Shown here: positions 1-11,999 of the stretch, piece by piece
How the letters are laid out: each line of letters begins with the position of its first letter
Position numbering within the stretch: the stretch's first letter is position 1
Source of the DNA: Euryodendron excelsum
Lineage: Eukaryota > Streptophyta > Magnoliopsida > Ericales > Pentaphylacaceae
Assembly: GCA_033060915.1 (NCBI GenBank)
Contig: CM065393.1
Location: forward strand, 5,089,001 to 5,153,000
Length of the DNA stretch: 64,000 nt
Direction: 5' to 3'
Made by a program: the position numbers and the translations under genes
Notes under the pieces: generated by a model
Seen by the model: only the letters and a program-made list of their open reading frames with translations
Databases searched by the model: none
Told to the model about the DNA's origin: nothing

Positions 1-1082
1 ATGACAGCTACGTTATGCCTTACGAAATCATGTTATATGTTATGTGTTATGTCTCACTCCTACGGTACTATGTTCAAAATGTTATAACATTTCGTTATGA
101 AAGCTTACGATGAAATGTTCCAATATAACGCTATGATACCTATGTTCTCAAAGTTACACCTTATGCATCTTAAGAACGACGATATGGATGTGTTTAATGC
201 TATACGATGAGTTAAGATGTATGCTTACAAGTTATGATATGCTATACTAATAACAAGCTATGTCATGTGCTACGGGAGCATGCCACGATATGTCTCTCAC
301 TCCCTTGACATTATGTTTTAGAAATAATGAATTATGTTAAAATGACAGTGTAAGCCATGCGGTTTTAAGCTTACACTTATACGTTTCTAAGTACATGATA
401 TGTATGCATAAACGTTCAGCTATGGTCATATACGTTGAAGAGAAATATTAGTCGGGTGGTAACACACTTATGTTTTAGAACAAGAATTAAGCCATGTTAA
501 ATGCTTATGATGAGTTACATATGTCGCATCTCTCCTCTATGATATTACGGTTTCCAAACGGTATATGTTTTAATGGGACGCTCACGTTCCATATGCACAC
601 ATGTTTACCTATTGACTCATATGGAGCTATAATTGCTAGTCCATGGTATTTTATACTTATGCATCATTGTTATTCACTAAGCATTAGCTTACGTTTTCTA
701 AAAATGTTTTCAGGTGACCAAATAGGGAAGTCTTGAGGGGGCCCCATTACGAGGATATTTGGATTGTGGCCCACGGGCCTTATGATATGTAACGTGTATA
801 AGGGCTAGACCCTAATGTTGTAATATTATAATGTTATAATTGTGGTGGCCATCGATAGGCCCATTTTATAGCATGTTCATGTTTTGGAGATTAGGCACAG
901 CTCTGCTATGTACGACACACATTCTATTTTACGTTTATAAAAGTTTAATTCTACAGTTAAGTATCTTTTAAGTTATAAATGCACAGGTGTTCAACCAGTT
1001 TATGTAATGTGGCCTTGGGTAACCAAGCTACTAGCCGGTCACGCACCCTGAATCCATATAGGTCGGGTTGCGGGTCGTGACA
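1..1082 (+). mobile_element. 3' part of a gypsy-type LTR (left end outside the window)
   Basis: The block has no coding potential and ends at 1081-1082 with the CA of GGGTCGTGACA, an ending common in plant Ty3/gypsy LTRs. The next base onward is degraded copia polyprotein sequence, so this LTR (solo, or the end of a full element) lies inside the copia element at 1083-4161. The upstream copia half would then lie left of the window. It is built from short ATG/TTATG-rich motifs, and a 'tatgtctc(tc)actcc' phrase recurs near 47 and 291. The strand is inferred from the terminal CA. The right-hand duplication candidate is ATAGT (1083-1087). The family assignment rests only on the terminal sequence. 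Confidence 0.55.
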
Positions 1083-2874
1083 ATAGTAATGCTAATAGAT
1101 TTTTAGTGGTTAACTCTGAAATTAATGAGATATCTAATAACACTGTGATTGAATCTAGGGAAGCTACATTTTTTGAAGACATCTTTCCTTATAGGAGTAG
1201 AATAACAAAGTAAGTTAGTGGAACTCCTACAAGTATACCTAGTACTAGTACTTCCTTAGGGAATGAGGCAGAACACCAAGTTGAGTTAAGGCGAAGTAAG
1301 AGAGGTAGAGTAGAAAAGAACTTAGGAGATGGATTCTTTACTTTCTTGATAGAAGGAGAGCCTACAAATTATACTGAAGCTATGTCATCTTTAGATGCTC
1401 CATTTTGGAAGGAAGCTATTAATAGTGAGATTGATTCCATTCTACAAAATAATACTTAGGAGTTAGTAGATTTACCCCCCGAAAATAAGGCTATAGGATG
1501 TAAATGGGTCTTTAAGAAAAAATTAAAGCCTGATGGAAGTATTGATAAATATAAAGCAAGATTGGTGGCTAAAGGATTTACTCAAAGGAAAGGAATAGAT
1601 TATTTTGATACTTACTCTCCTGTGACTAGGATTACATCCATTAGGATCTTACTCGCTCTAGCATCTATCCATAATTTAGTGGTTCACCAAATGGATGTTA
1701 AAACTGCCTTCTTAAGTGAAGACTTAAATGAAGAGATTTATATGGAACAACCTAAAGGCTTTGTGGTCAAGGTACAAGTACATAAGGTGTGTATAGTAAA
1801 ATCTTTATATGGGCTTAAGCAAGCACCTAAGCAATGGCATGAACAATTTGATGAAGTGATTTTAAATATGGTTTTAAAGTCAATGAACATGATAAATGTC
1901 TATATCACAAGGAAGACGATGGATGCCATGTGATATTATGTCTTTACGTGGATGATATCTTGATTTTTGGTACAAACTTAGAAATAGTAGAGAATGTTAA
2001 ATCTTATCTTTCTAAGAGATTTGACATGAAGGATAGGGGAGAAGCTCATATAGTCCTAGGTATGAAGTTGGAAAGAACTTCTGAAGGGATTTACTTGAGT
2101 CAATCCAATACTATAGAGAAAATGTTGAGGAAGTTCGAATATTATGATTGTAAGCCTGTCTTTACACCCTATGATTCTAATATACATTTGAAAAAGAATA
2201 ATGGTCAACCTGTTGCTCAGTTAAAGAACTCACAAAGGATAGGATCCCTGTTATACATAGCCAATAAGTCCAGGCCTGATATTTCATATGCTGTTGGGAG
2301 ACTTAGTAGATACACTCAAAATCCAAGTAAAGAACATTGGACTGCCTTAGATAGGATTTTTAAGTATCTTAGAGGAACCTTGGATTATACATTATGTTAT
2401 AGAGGATTTCCTTCTGCTATTGAGGGTTTTAGTGATGCGAATTGGATCACAGATAGTGTAGATGTTAAATCAACTACTGGTTTTGTATTTTTGTTGGGTG
2501 GAGTTGCCATATCTTGGGCATCAAAGAAACAAACTATCATATCTAAGAGTACTATGGAGGCAGAATTTATAGCACTTGATACTACAAGTATAGAAGCTGA
2601 GTGGATAAAAAATCTTTTATCTGATATACCTTTGACGGATAGGCCTTTACATGCGATATCATTACATTGTGATAGTAAAGCTGTGATAGAGTTAGTGAAA
2701 CAAGCTCACACAAATAAGAAGATGAATAGGCATATACACGTGAGGTACAAACCTGTCAAGAGCTTGGTGAATAAAAATGTTATATCTTTGGACTTTGTGA
2801 AATCTGAAATAAACATAGCTGATCATTTGACTAAAGGCTTAACGAAGAATGTGGTTCAGAAATTGTCCAGTTGA
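1083..2874 (+). pseudogene. copia pol pseudogene (integrase C-terminus, RT, RNase H)
   Basis: It starts in the spacer between integrase and RT. The RT core begins near 1380 and shows WVFKKKLKPDG, a KARLVAKGFTQRKGIDY block and the first catalytic Asp in HQMDVKTAFL. The second catalytic motif, YVDD, is intact at about 1942-1953. RNase H follows with SDANW, STMEAEFIALD and a C-terminal ADHLTKGL. Breaks are an in-frame stop near 1205, a stop at 1457-1459 and a one-base frameshift near 1870 just before YVDD, so the RT is read in two overlapping frames. The family is the plant copia Pol polyprotein. It would have copied element RNA in cytoplasmic particles but cannot now make a full protein. Confidence 0.85.
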
Positions 2875-3556
2875 ATGGGCCTTAGCTCACGAGTATGATT
2901 TATATAAGGCTAGCGCATGAGGCTAGATCCTAATATGTCGAGGGGGATGGGTATAAGCCCAAAGGGAGTCACCTAGGGAGGTAACCCAACCTTTGTGATT
3001 GGAGGTCCCATGAAGGAGGTTCAATGAGTAGGAACAATCCCTATTGCGTGATTTATATTCAGCACCAATTATAAGAGACACATTAGATGTTCTCTTGCTC
3101 ATCCCTAAGGCAATTGTGTTGTGAAATGTGATGTTTAGGAAGGGTATTACCCTGAATGAATCCGAGGTGGGCATACTCTCGCAAGGTACTTGTCACACGT
3201 GCCTTTGGAGGATTCACCTAAGTGAGAGTTGTCGTGAGGCCGCGACTATGAGAATTGAGCTATTCTTTAATAACTCTCATGAGAATCAAGATTGAGTGCA
3301 TAGCCTTTAATTGCACTACCCTGCGAACCATGTCTTACGTCGATACTGTGTATGTGATATGTTGAACTCTGGTTCAAAGGGTCTAGTTTAAAACATAGTT
3401 CACTATGATCCTTCAGAAGAAGACTATTAACACTAAGTGAGTTTCAAGTCCGGAAGACACCTACAGCTATTGCACAGTATTAAGGTTGCCCATAATTTCT
3501 TATACACTAATATTTTTTTTAATAATTTTCAAAGTTTTGAAACTATTGTGGGGGAC
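2875..3556 (+). other. noncoding 3' region of the copia element with polypurine tract
   Basis: These 680 bases after the pol stop have no ORF. They end with a purine tract (TGTGGGGGA, 3548-3555) directly before the LTR, the usual site of plus-strand priming. A weaker purine run, GAGGGGGATGGG, lies at 2940-2951. The only long open frame here (minus, 2923-3174) shows no family resemblance and was left out. Confidence 0.5.
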
Positions 3557-4161
3557 TATTGGATTTTAGAGCTTTAAAAGTTCCAAAACTTCATTGTCCC
3601 TTTAATGTTTTCCAGATTCAATTCTTCGGTTACATTCTTATTCATTAATCTAGACTGTTACAATTTTAATATTTGGGATTTATGACCAAATTATGGCCAG
3701 AACTATTACAGTCTAACAACTATTTTCTTAGTCTTTAAATAGGTTCTTATCCAGGCTTTGAAAAAGGACGGACATACAAAAGTCTTCTTGATTCTTCACT
3801 GCTCTCTTCAGCCTTTGTTTTCATCATTTTATTGCATATTTTTTACACTATTTTTTGGGCAACTACGACATAGACGGTTCATCATCTCCCAGTTAGCATG
3901 ACACCTGAGGAGAGTGGCTGTGAGCACTTAAGTTGTATCTTAGAGCCGTTGATGTCCGATTGTACCTTCACGTAAGGAGACACAACAACTTTAGGACAGC
4001 GGTTACGCGCCTCTCTATCTCACAGTCCAGATTTTCCTTTCTATATTTTATATGTTGCATGATTCATATTTTCAACTATATTACTGTTTGGTCAGATTTT
4101 CATCAGTAATATACATGCAGCTTCCTTATTTTCTTATATGTTTGTTGCTTGAGTTCTAACA
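3557..4161 (+). repeat. 3' LTR of the copia element (605 bp, approximate)
   Basis: It starts just after the purine tract with TATTGG (presumably a mutated TGTTGG) and ends in TTCTAACA, giving inverted ends close to TGTTRG. A TATA-like TTTAAATAGG is near 3735. The left end is well placed by the tract. The right end is inferred from the CA and the inverted-end match, because no second LTR is in the window to compare. Confidence 0.45.
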
Positions 4162-4309
4162 TTACTTTCCTTATTCACCTTCACCATCGGCAGATTTCTC
4201 TCCATCTTGTTTCTTCCACTTGCTTTCCATCCTTTATTCCACCTTCCTTATTTATATCACCCTGTTTTTCCTATTTTTTCTATTGGATACCACTCTTCTT
4301 TCCCCTGAA

Positions 4310-6244
4310 TACATTCTGGAAATTTGTGAGTTTGAGCGGCCAAATCTGACACCAGATCTCCAGTTAACAATTTTGCTTTTAACAACCTGGACAAAGAAGG
4401 CAAGTGACCATGACTTCTGGTTCAAAAACAACATGCCGAAGAATGACTTCACTCTGTTTGTAGATAGCCTGCTGCCTAACATATACAGTGCCAGGCTGAG
4501 AAATATCTTCTCAAAATGTGAATTTGTTGCTGATTGTTTTGTCCCAAGAAAAACAAGAAAGGTAAGCAACACAAGATATGGATTTGTTCGTTTCTAGAAC
4601 AAGGAAGAAGCTGACATAGCTATTTATATGTACAATGGGGTTTGGTTGTTCCACCAACAGATGGTCATGAAAAGGGTCTGGTCATAAGCAAGGTGGTCTT
4701 AGAGATGGAAGATCATACAAGCAGGTGGTAGATGGAATCAAAACTCTCACAACCAGAGGTTATCATGTCAGAAGAAGTAAATGAAGATTGGATCAAGAAT
4801 TGTACCATTGGAATAGCAAGAAAGTTTAACATTATACCAGGAATTGAAGAAGCGATGAAAAGGGATAGAGTTTCTAGCAACATAATCAAACCTCTACGAG
4901 GACCGAAGATATTACTATAATTTTGCAACTTGGAGGAAAAAGAAACTATGATTCAAGAAGTAAAGGAATGGCTATACAACTGGTTTTTTGCAATCCACGA
5001 ATGGTCCTATAGAGAATTCATCTTAATGAGAAGAGTTTGGCTCAATGTGGAAGGAATACCTTTGAATGCATGGAATGATGTGAACTTAAGAAAAATAGGC
5101 AATCTGTGGGATACAACCATTGCAGTGGATGCTAATACCTCTGGTAAATCTGAGTTAGAGTTTGGTAGAGTGCTGATTGAAACCTCCACTGAAAAGTTCA
5201 TTTGCGACCTGTGTAATCTACAAGTGGGAAGATTCTTGTACAAAGTCAAAGTAACTGAAGGAAATTTCCAAAAGATACATGTCTGGAACAGTGGTCAGAT
5301 CTTGGATCGAAATACATCAAAAGTCTCAAGCTACTCAAGCCAATCAAAGCATCCAAGCCATCATGAGGATTCTGATCAGGAACTTAGGAGCAATCAGTTC
5401 CAGTTGGACATCGATGCTCATCCTCAGTTGGCCGGAGAAGATGAAGACGTCAGAGACAATATTCAATGCTTATCTCAGAGAAATGAGGAGCTGGCACTAC
5501 TAAGCCATGTGGAGGACACCGACAAATCAAATTCAAATTGACCACTTGCAGAGTTTAATCCAAAAGGACTTGAGCAGTATGGCCCAGACTTAATCAATGT
5601 TGCGCCAGCTCCCCACAATGTCAGTAATTCACTACACTCAAAAACAGTTGGGAAGGCAGATGCAACTTTTAACAATGATGCACCAGCTCCCCAGAATGGA
5701 ACTAATTTATCCCCCTCAAGGACATCTGGCTCCATCACATTAAATGGGTCAACTAAATTAATAGCTGCAAGGACTCTTATATTTTGTCCCCCGAACGTTG
5801 GCATTAACAAGGACAATTCTGTCAACCAGTTTATCTCAGAAACAAACCATCATAGCACAGAGTTTGATCATCCAAGTAACAGAGTAATGCTGATTAACAA
5901 GAACAAGAGCATAAGGAAATTGAAGTCTTTATCCGAACTTGGGAAACAAAGAGCCAAACTTAGCTTTAAGTCTAAGCCAAGATCTTCAAGAAAAATTGAA
6001 GCTATCTCTAATTCACTGTCGTCATTACCATCTCAGAACATCATCAACAGGAATTCTATTATTCTGCAGCAACTAAAGGAAAAGCTACAAACAAAAAGCT
6101 GAGAGCACTATCCAAATTGGCAAGACACTAGGATTAAACTTCAGTGGAAATGAAGGTACTACACTTAAATCACTGATCGCTGCTAGTTGGAATTATTTGG
6201 TTAAAACAAAGAAGAAGAAGGGTGTTCCTGGAGCACCAACTTGA
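4310..6244 (+). pseudogene. LINE ORF1 pseudogene (RRM + DUF4283-like)
   Basis: The N-terminal part carries an RNA-recognition motif: RNP2-like LFVDSL near 4459 and RNP1-like RYGFVRF near 4576-4596. A stop follows directly. The second conserved block, about 4980-5250, has the DUF4283-type pattern (RVWLNVEGIPLNAWN, then IGNLWDTTIAVD). The rest is a polar, Ser/Gln-rich region ending with KTKKKKGVPGAPT before a stop near 6242. In plant L1 elements this protein binds the element RNA and packages it with ORF2. Several stops and frame changes break it (after 4597, around 4690-4930, near 5540 and 6100). It abuts ORF2 with about 35 bases between. Confidence 0.75.
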
Positions 6245-7563
6245 GAAGTCTCTTAATTACAGTGGTATTAAATCTTTAAAATGAATTTACTTTCCTGGGA
6301 TGTTGGGGATTTGGAAGGGTGGAAAAAAAAAGGATGGCTAAATAGTTAGTAAGGGATAGAGCATTTGACATGCTATTTGTACAAGAAACTAACTGAAATA
6401 AATGCTGCATCAGTAAAGTAAAATCAGTATGGGGGGTTAAGGGACTTTGGTTGGAAGGCATCATATTCAAATGGCAATTCTGGAGGGTTACTATGTGTAT
6501 GGGATAAGGACCCTTTTTCCCTTGATACTTTTGTCACTCATCAAAACTTCATCTTGCTAAAAGGAAGAATATTGGGACAATTTGATTGTGTACTTGTTAA
6601 CTGCTATGGGCCCAATGATGAAGGGGAACGACTGATGACTTGGGATCTTTTATCTACTTTAAGAAATGATTTTCAACTACCATGGTGTATGGGGGGAGAT
6701 TTTAATGAGGTGCTCAAATTAGGGGAAAGAAATGGATGTGTTAGAATCACAAAAGGAATGAAATGCTTCCGAAATTTTGTGAGGGATAATGAGTTGTCGG
6801 ACATCCCAATGGAAGGAAGACACTTAACCTGGACAAACATGCAATCTGTTGAAAAATGTAGTAGGCTGGATAGATTCCTACTTTGCAATAAGTGGCTGGA
6901 CAAATGGAACTGCGCACAATGAGGCTTATAGAAAAAACTTTCTAATCACTGCCCTATTCTCCTAACTAATGAAGTCAAGGACTGGGGCCCTAAACCTTTT
7001 AAAGTTTTTGATGCTTGGTTGAACAAAAATGGCTTCAAAAAGATAGTTAAGTCATCTTGGGAGTCTATTAAGGTTCAGGGATGGGGGGTTTCATTCTGAT
7101 CAACAAGCTTCAAGCACTAAAGAGGAATTTAAAGATGTGGAAAACCAAAAACTGTGAAGACTTAAAGATCAAGATCAAAGCACTCATTGATTCAATTGAC
7201 AAATTTGACTTGCAAAGTGAAAATGGCCCTCTGAATGAAGATGCAATTGCAGCAAGAAGAATTAAAATTTGATTTGTGGAAAGCTTACAGAATGGAAAAA
7301 TATATGATTAGACAGAAGTCCAGAGGTTTATAGCTGAAGCATGGAGACAAGAGCACATCTTTCTTTCATAACTCTATAAAAAAAGAGGTATAGAAAGAAC
7401 TACATTGGGCAGGTATATTCCAAGGGAAAGATTATAAGTGATCTAGTGCAAGTAAAAATTTGAAGTAGCTAGTTTTTTTGCTGATCTCTTTATAGAAAAA
7501 TTGAAAAACAAGCTCAAATTGGGAAGTATTTGTCACATAAAACTGAAGGATGAAAGCACCAAG

Positions 7564-8909
7564 TGTTAGAGATTTATACTAAAAATATGTTTTGTGTAAT
7601 GCCTTTAGTATTTATTAATAAATTAGTTACTCTATTTTAATGAGAATTTGTATGAGCAATGTTTGTCCTACATTATTTATTTAATTATTATGCATGTGCG
7701 TTTTTTATTCTATATAGTAGATGATTTGGTGTGTAGAGTACTGCTTAAATACGAAATATCAAATCATCAGTTCTTATATAATATAAGCTTATCGTTCACA
7801 ATCTTGGATGAAACTGGACACACCATTAGTATGACTGTAGCACAACGTTTTAATAGGTCTGTCTTGACTATGAGAAACAATATAGTTCCAACTTGTTGTA
7901 CTAGTACACTTTGCATGTATTAAACAAGACCGTGTTAAGGTAATTATTTTTATACTGATTATATAAAATAATTAATACATCATGATTATTATAAGTGCTT
8001 ATACTCTTAATCCTAATATAATAAATAGACATGTGCATTTAATATTTATTGTTTTGATTCACAGAACAATGAGATTCTTTGTAGGTCAATAAACTCAATA
8101 AGTTGAACAATAATATTACGTGTATGGTGAATATTAATTATTGATGGAATTCACGTCCCGATATAGAGATTGATGATACCCCATTGAGGAAGTTTATAAG
8201 TTTTGATTATGTCAAATCTTGCAGATGGATTATGAATATGACATATCAAATAAGTTAAGTGGAATGTCTCAAGAAATTAAATGTCTATTAAATTTAATTG
8301 TCAGTAATTTACTTTAATAGACGGATATCTGTGATCTTAACGTGGGGAGATAAGTAAGCATTTAATAATATATAGCTTAAAATATAATTCCTAGTATGAC
8401 AGGGAGTGCAATTATAATTCATTAGTGCTATAAATTATAATTCACTTAAATAGAGATTAATCTTGGTTGGATTATGAATCCTTATTTATGTAGGAAGCCC
8501 TAGTCATACTAATTCTATGATTCTTGTTGTAGCCTTTATATATATGCACTTTAAGAGCAGTTAGGGTTACAATTGCTCATAATTAAAAGATACACATTTT
8601 TATGAAGAAGAGAAACCCTAGTAGCTGGGAGCCCGCTCTCTCTGGAGTAAGACATGTATGAGGAATACAACAGAAGTTCAACGGTCAAGTTCGAGCAATT
8701 GACTCGTGCTTGTTATTGTTGCTTGCTGTTCGAAATCAAAGTAGAAGGATTTCGAAGTTCATACCTCCTACTACTCGGGGATCAAACCAGAGAGATCTCG
8801 AAAGTATGATTCAAATCATGTAGATTAGTCTCTGCTAATCATATCATAATTTTTTGTATAATGCGTATGTACTATAGCCGGGTCGTGAGAAATTCCGCCA
8901 TCCCCAACA
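7564..8909 (+). mobile_element. solo LTR, 1,346 bp, inserted in LINE ORF2
   Basis: It begins TGTTAGAGA and ends CCCCAACA, with perfect flanking duplications. There is no PBS, no coding sequence and no second LTR, so it is a solo LTR left by LTR-LTR recombination. A strong TATA box (CTTTATATATATGC, 8533-8546) points to plus-strand transcription. The remaining 360 bases would be R/U5. The terminal sequence and size suit a copia LTR, but the superfamily cannot be proven without internal sequence. The 91-residue open frame at 7648-7923 inside it has no recognisable domain. Confidence 0.88.
8533..8546 (+). promoter_or_regulatory. TATA box of the solo LTR
   Basis: CTTTATATATATGC lies 970 bp into the LTR, a normal place for the U3/R promoter. 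The start site expected about 30 bp downstream would fall near 8575. Confidence 0.5.
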
Positions 8910-11484
8910 CCAAGTGGCTTGAATCAATATTCTCTGAAGATGAATCTGGCAAGCTATAAAAAAACTCCAATGGCAGCAAAGCACCTGGACCTAATGTATT
9001 TAATTTTAACTTTATCAAGAGTTTTTAGAATATTCTAGAGGGTGACGTCATAAACTTCATGAATGATTTCCATTCACACGGGAAGCTTGTTAGGGGTATT
9101 AATGCTTCATTTCTTTGCCTAGTTCCTAAGATAGAATTTCCTAACTCTTTGCATGATTATAGACCTATATATCAACCTTATTTCTTCAAATGTATAAGTT
9201 CTTGTCTAAAACACTAGTAAACTGACTAAGGTTGGTGATTCATGAAGTCATAAGTGAATCACAGACAACATTCACCAAGGGAAGACAGATTCTTGATGGT
9301 GTCCTCATAGCAAATGAGACCATTGACTATTGGAAAAAGAATAGGAAATCATGGGTTGTGTTGAAGCTTGACTTTGAGAAAGCATTTGACTGTGTAAACT
9401 AGGATTATTTATTTGATATGATGTCTAGTTTGGGTTTTGGTGACACTTGGATAAAATGGATGTAGGAATGTCTTTCATCTAGTACCATTTCAATGCTCAT
9501 AAATGGCTCCCCATCTAATGACTTCAAAGTCTCAAGATGACTCAAACAAGGTGACCCCATCTTTCTATTCAACATAGCAGCTGAGGGATTAAACATCATG
9601 CTCCAGAGAGAGCAAAAGAGTTAGGCCTAATCAAAGGAATTGTTATAGGGGTAGAGGTCTCCAATAGATTATCAGTGTCTCACTTACAATTTCCAAGTGA
9701 TACCTTGCTTTTCTGCAATGCAAATTTAAAGGAACTTGCTACCTTGAAGAAGATACTAAGGTGCTTTGAAATGGTATCAGGCCTTAAGATAAACTTCCAC
9801 AAGAGTCTGGTAAGTGGCATTGGAATTAATGATTCTTTCTTGGCTCAAGCTACAAAGTTATTCAATTGCAAGATGGATCATTTTCCTTTGAAGTATCTGA
9901 GGCTACCACTAGGAGCTAATCCAAGTTCAGTGAAAACATGGGAAGGAGTAATGGATAAATTCAGGAAAAGGTTATCCATGTGGAATAGGAACCAACTCTC
10001 TATGGGAGCCAGAATAACCTTGTTAAAAGCTACCCTAGCTAACCTTCTAGTCTACTATCTATCCTTATTTAAAATGCCTCAAAAAGTTTTCATGGAACTA
10101 GAAAAGCTATAGAGAAATTTTCTTTGGGGTGATAGTGATGGCACAAAGAAGATCAGATGTGTAAACTAGAATCAGAGTGAGGATTTTGGTGGTTTAGGAA
10201 TCCCATCCTTGAAAGTTACGAATTATGCCCTGCTTGCAAAATGATGGTGGAGATTTAGTTGAGAGAAACAGGTTTTGGATGAGATTCATTTGTGCTAAGT
10301 ATGAAATGAGTCATAATACTTGGTCCCCTCTAGATGTAAATCCCTTAAGATGTTCAAGGATCTAGAAAGAGATACAATCAGTAGGAGGAAACAACAATGT
10401 CTTAAGTTCAATTCTTTTTAATAACCTACAGCTCAAGCTAGGTCAGGTGATTCTTTGAAATTTTGGCATGATCAATGGCTGAGGAGCAAGCCTTTGAAAC
10501 TACTATTTCCCAAATTATTCACCTTATCTACTCAAAAAGATGTACTGGTCAACTGTGTTTGTCTCAACAGGTTCTAATTGGAACTTATCATTTAGAAGGA
10601 ACCTACATGCTTGGGAACTTGGATGCTTGTCAGAGATGAAAGCCTTACTTCACTCTGCCTCACCTGATCCAAACAAAAAAGACTCCATTTTATGGTTGGC
10701 TGACCAAAATAAGGCTTTCTCCTGTATTTCATTCTGTAAAGCTTATGAAGCAAGCCTAGGACTGCCTTATTTTAAGTTCAGGTTCATTTGAAAAATCGAA
10801 GTTCCTCCAAAAACTTTATTTTTCTGCTGGCTAGCATTGAAAGATAGAATGAAAACCAAGGACCTGCTCCTCAAAAGACACTGCTTTCAGCAAAAAAGTG
10901 ATACTCTCTGCCCCCTTTGCAAAGATGAACCTGAGAATGAAGATCACCTTCTCCTTTCTTGTAGATTCACATGGGGAGTATGGTCTTCACTACTACATTG
11001 GTGGGGTGTTCACTAGGTATGTTCAAGGAACCTAAAGTTTCATCTGAATTGGTGGTTTGGCTTCAGATTTAGAAACATCAAGAAATCAATATGGCATGCC
11101 CTATTATTGCTGTCATTTGGAAGGTATGGTTAACAAGGAATGACCTGGTATTCAACCATATTACTCCTGACTGGACTAAGGTTGTAGATAGCATCAAGAT
11201 CCTCTCTACATCTTTGGTGAAAGCAGTCATGCCAAGCGCAATGTTTTCTCTTCATGACTATTTATATTGTATTCAAGGTGTAAGGGAGTCCAGGTTCAGT
11301 TAGTGTTCTATCTCCTCCCCACCTGTTGACTCATTGCCAATCTTCCTTGTGTTCATGTTCTATTTTCCCATGAGATGAAATGGCTAGTATCCTTTTCTGC
11401 CAAGCTCTCTATAGCTTGCTCAGTCTTGATACCTCCTCTATCCTCTTCTGTAACTCCTTTTTCCTTAATGGATTTTTGCTTTTC

Positions 11485-11508
11485 AAAAAAAAAAAAAAAA
11501 AAAAAAAA
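11485..11508 (+). repeat. poly(A) tail of the LINE
   Basis: Twenty-four consecutive A close the 3' untranslated region that begins after the ORF2 stop at about 11303. The uninterrupted length is odd beside the many stops in the ORFs. Homopolymers can re-expand, so it says little about age. Confidence 0.85.
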
Positions 11509-11999
11509 CAAAGAGTGGGATCCTATTTCTCACAAAAATCCTCTCGAAACATATATAATTTGTGGCAAACAGTGGCACACTTTCAATACAAGAATGAACA
11601 TTAATGTCCTTGCTCTAAACTATTTCCAGCTAAGGAAACACATCATTTGTCATGGACATATATGATCAAACTTTTGATAATTTAGGAATGAATAAGAGCA
11701 CATATTTCACATCAAAACAGTGTTTCGCTGTTTGCCATGAGAGAGAGAGAGAGGAACGAAAACCAATGTCTTTTCAGGGCCAGCCTAGATACATCAGCTC
11801 TAGTGCAGAGAGGCGCAAATCGGGCACTCTGGTGGAGTTCCAGAACTCACCAATCTACTCTACATGAACATTTTACAGCTGATCAGTTCTTTAACAAGCA
11901 TTCACAACGTTATGGAACAACTGATTAAAAAAAAACTAGAGTGACAGAAGTACAAAAATTACAATTACGTACGCAAATGAAAGTTGAATGAGCCTAAAC
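11509..11999. other. host-like intergenic sequence, 3' side of the zinc-ribbon gene
   Basis: There is no ORF or repeat family I can name. It contains a short GA run (11739-11755, GAGAGAGAGAGAGAGG) and probably the 3' untranslated region of the minus-strand gene at 12000-12215. Candidate minus-strand AATAAA-like signals are not clear enough to mark. Confidence 0.4.

Larger units (their letters stand above)
1083..4161 (+). mobile_element. Ty1/copia retrotransposon, 3' half
   Basis: Order is the end of the integrase region, reverse transcriptase, RNase H, a noncoding 3' region, a purine tract and a 3' LTR. The 5' LTR, gag, protease and most of integrase are absent and presumably lie left of the window beyond the inserted LTR. 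It is inactive because of a frameshift and stops. The L1 LINE begins directly after its LTR. Confidence 0.8.
7559..8914. repeat. 5-bp target-site duplication CCAAG around the solo LTR
   Basis: CCAAG at 7559-7563 and at 8910-8914 flank the inserted LTR exactly. This matches the 5-bp staggered cut of a retroviral-type integrase. Confidence 0.85.
6281..11303 (+). pseudogene. LINE ORF2 pseudogene (endonuclease, RT, zf-RVT), split by a solo LTR
   Basis: The start is placed at the ATG at 6281 (MNLLSWDVG, the degraded equivalent of the usual N-terminal MKIISWNVRG block). The endonuclease shows VNCYGPNDEGERL, GGDFNEVLKLGERNG (6697-6741) and CSRLDRFLLCNKW. The RT starts after the inserted LTR with a SKAPGPN block near 8980, then KGRQILDGVLIANE and KLDFEKAFDCVN. 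The catalytic F/YADD box is changed: near 9693 the line reads HLQFPSDTLLFC, so the A and first catalytic D are lost. A zf-RVT domain (CPLC...HLLLSC) lies at 10900-10970. Without the 1,351-bp insertion and TSD copy it is about 3.67 kb, roughly 1,220 codons, normal for L1 ORF2. Many stops show that it is old. Confidence 0.82.
4162..11508 (+). mobile_element. L1-type LINE (plant non-LTR retrotransposon), inactive
   Basis: It has a two-ORF layout with a 3' poly(A) of 24 A (11485-11508). ORF1 has an RRM and a DUF4283-like domain. ORF2 has an endonuclease, a reverse transcriptase and a Cys/His zf-RVT domain. Without the inserted solo LTR the element is about 6 kb, normal for a full-length plant L1. 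The 5' end is not sharply defined. I looked for a target-site duplication matching the sequence after the tail (CAAAGAGTGGGATCC) and found none. Confidence 0.85.

Noticed and set aside
494..736. 80-codon open frame in the left LTR
   Set aside because: No domain resemblance, and it lies in LTR sequence made of short repeated words. Length is within chance for this composition.
2940..2960. Alternative polypurine tract and LTR start (GAGGGGGA|TGGG)
   Set aside because: The tract at 3548-3555 is followed by a better LTR start and a LTR-sized unit ending in TTCTAACA, so it was preferred. The earlier site remains possible.
11375..11665. Open frames with a poly-Lys run
   Set aside because: They read through the LINE poly(A) tail, so the lysines are an artefact of the A-tract.
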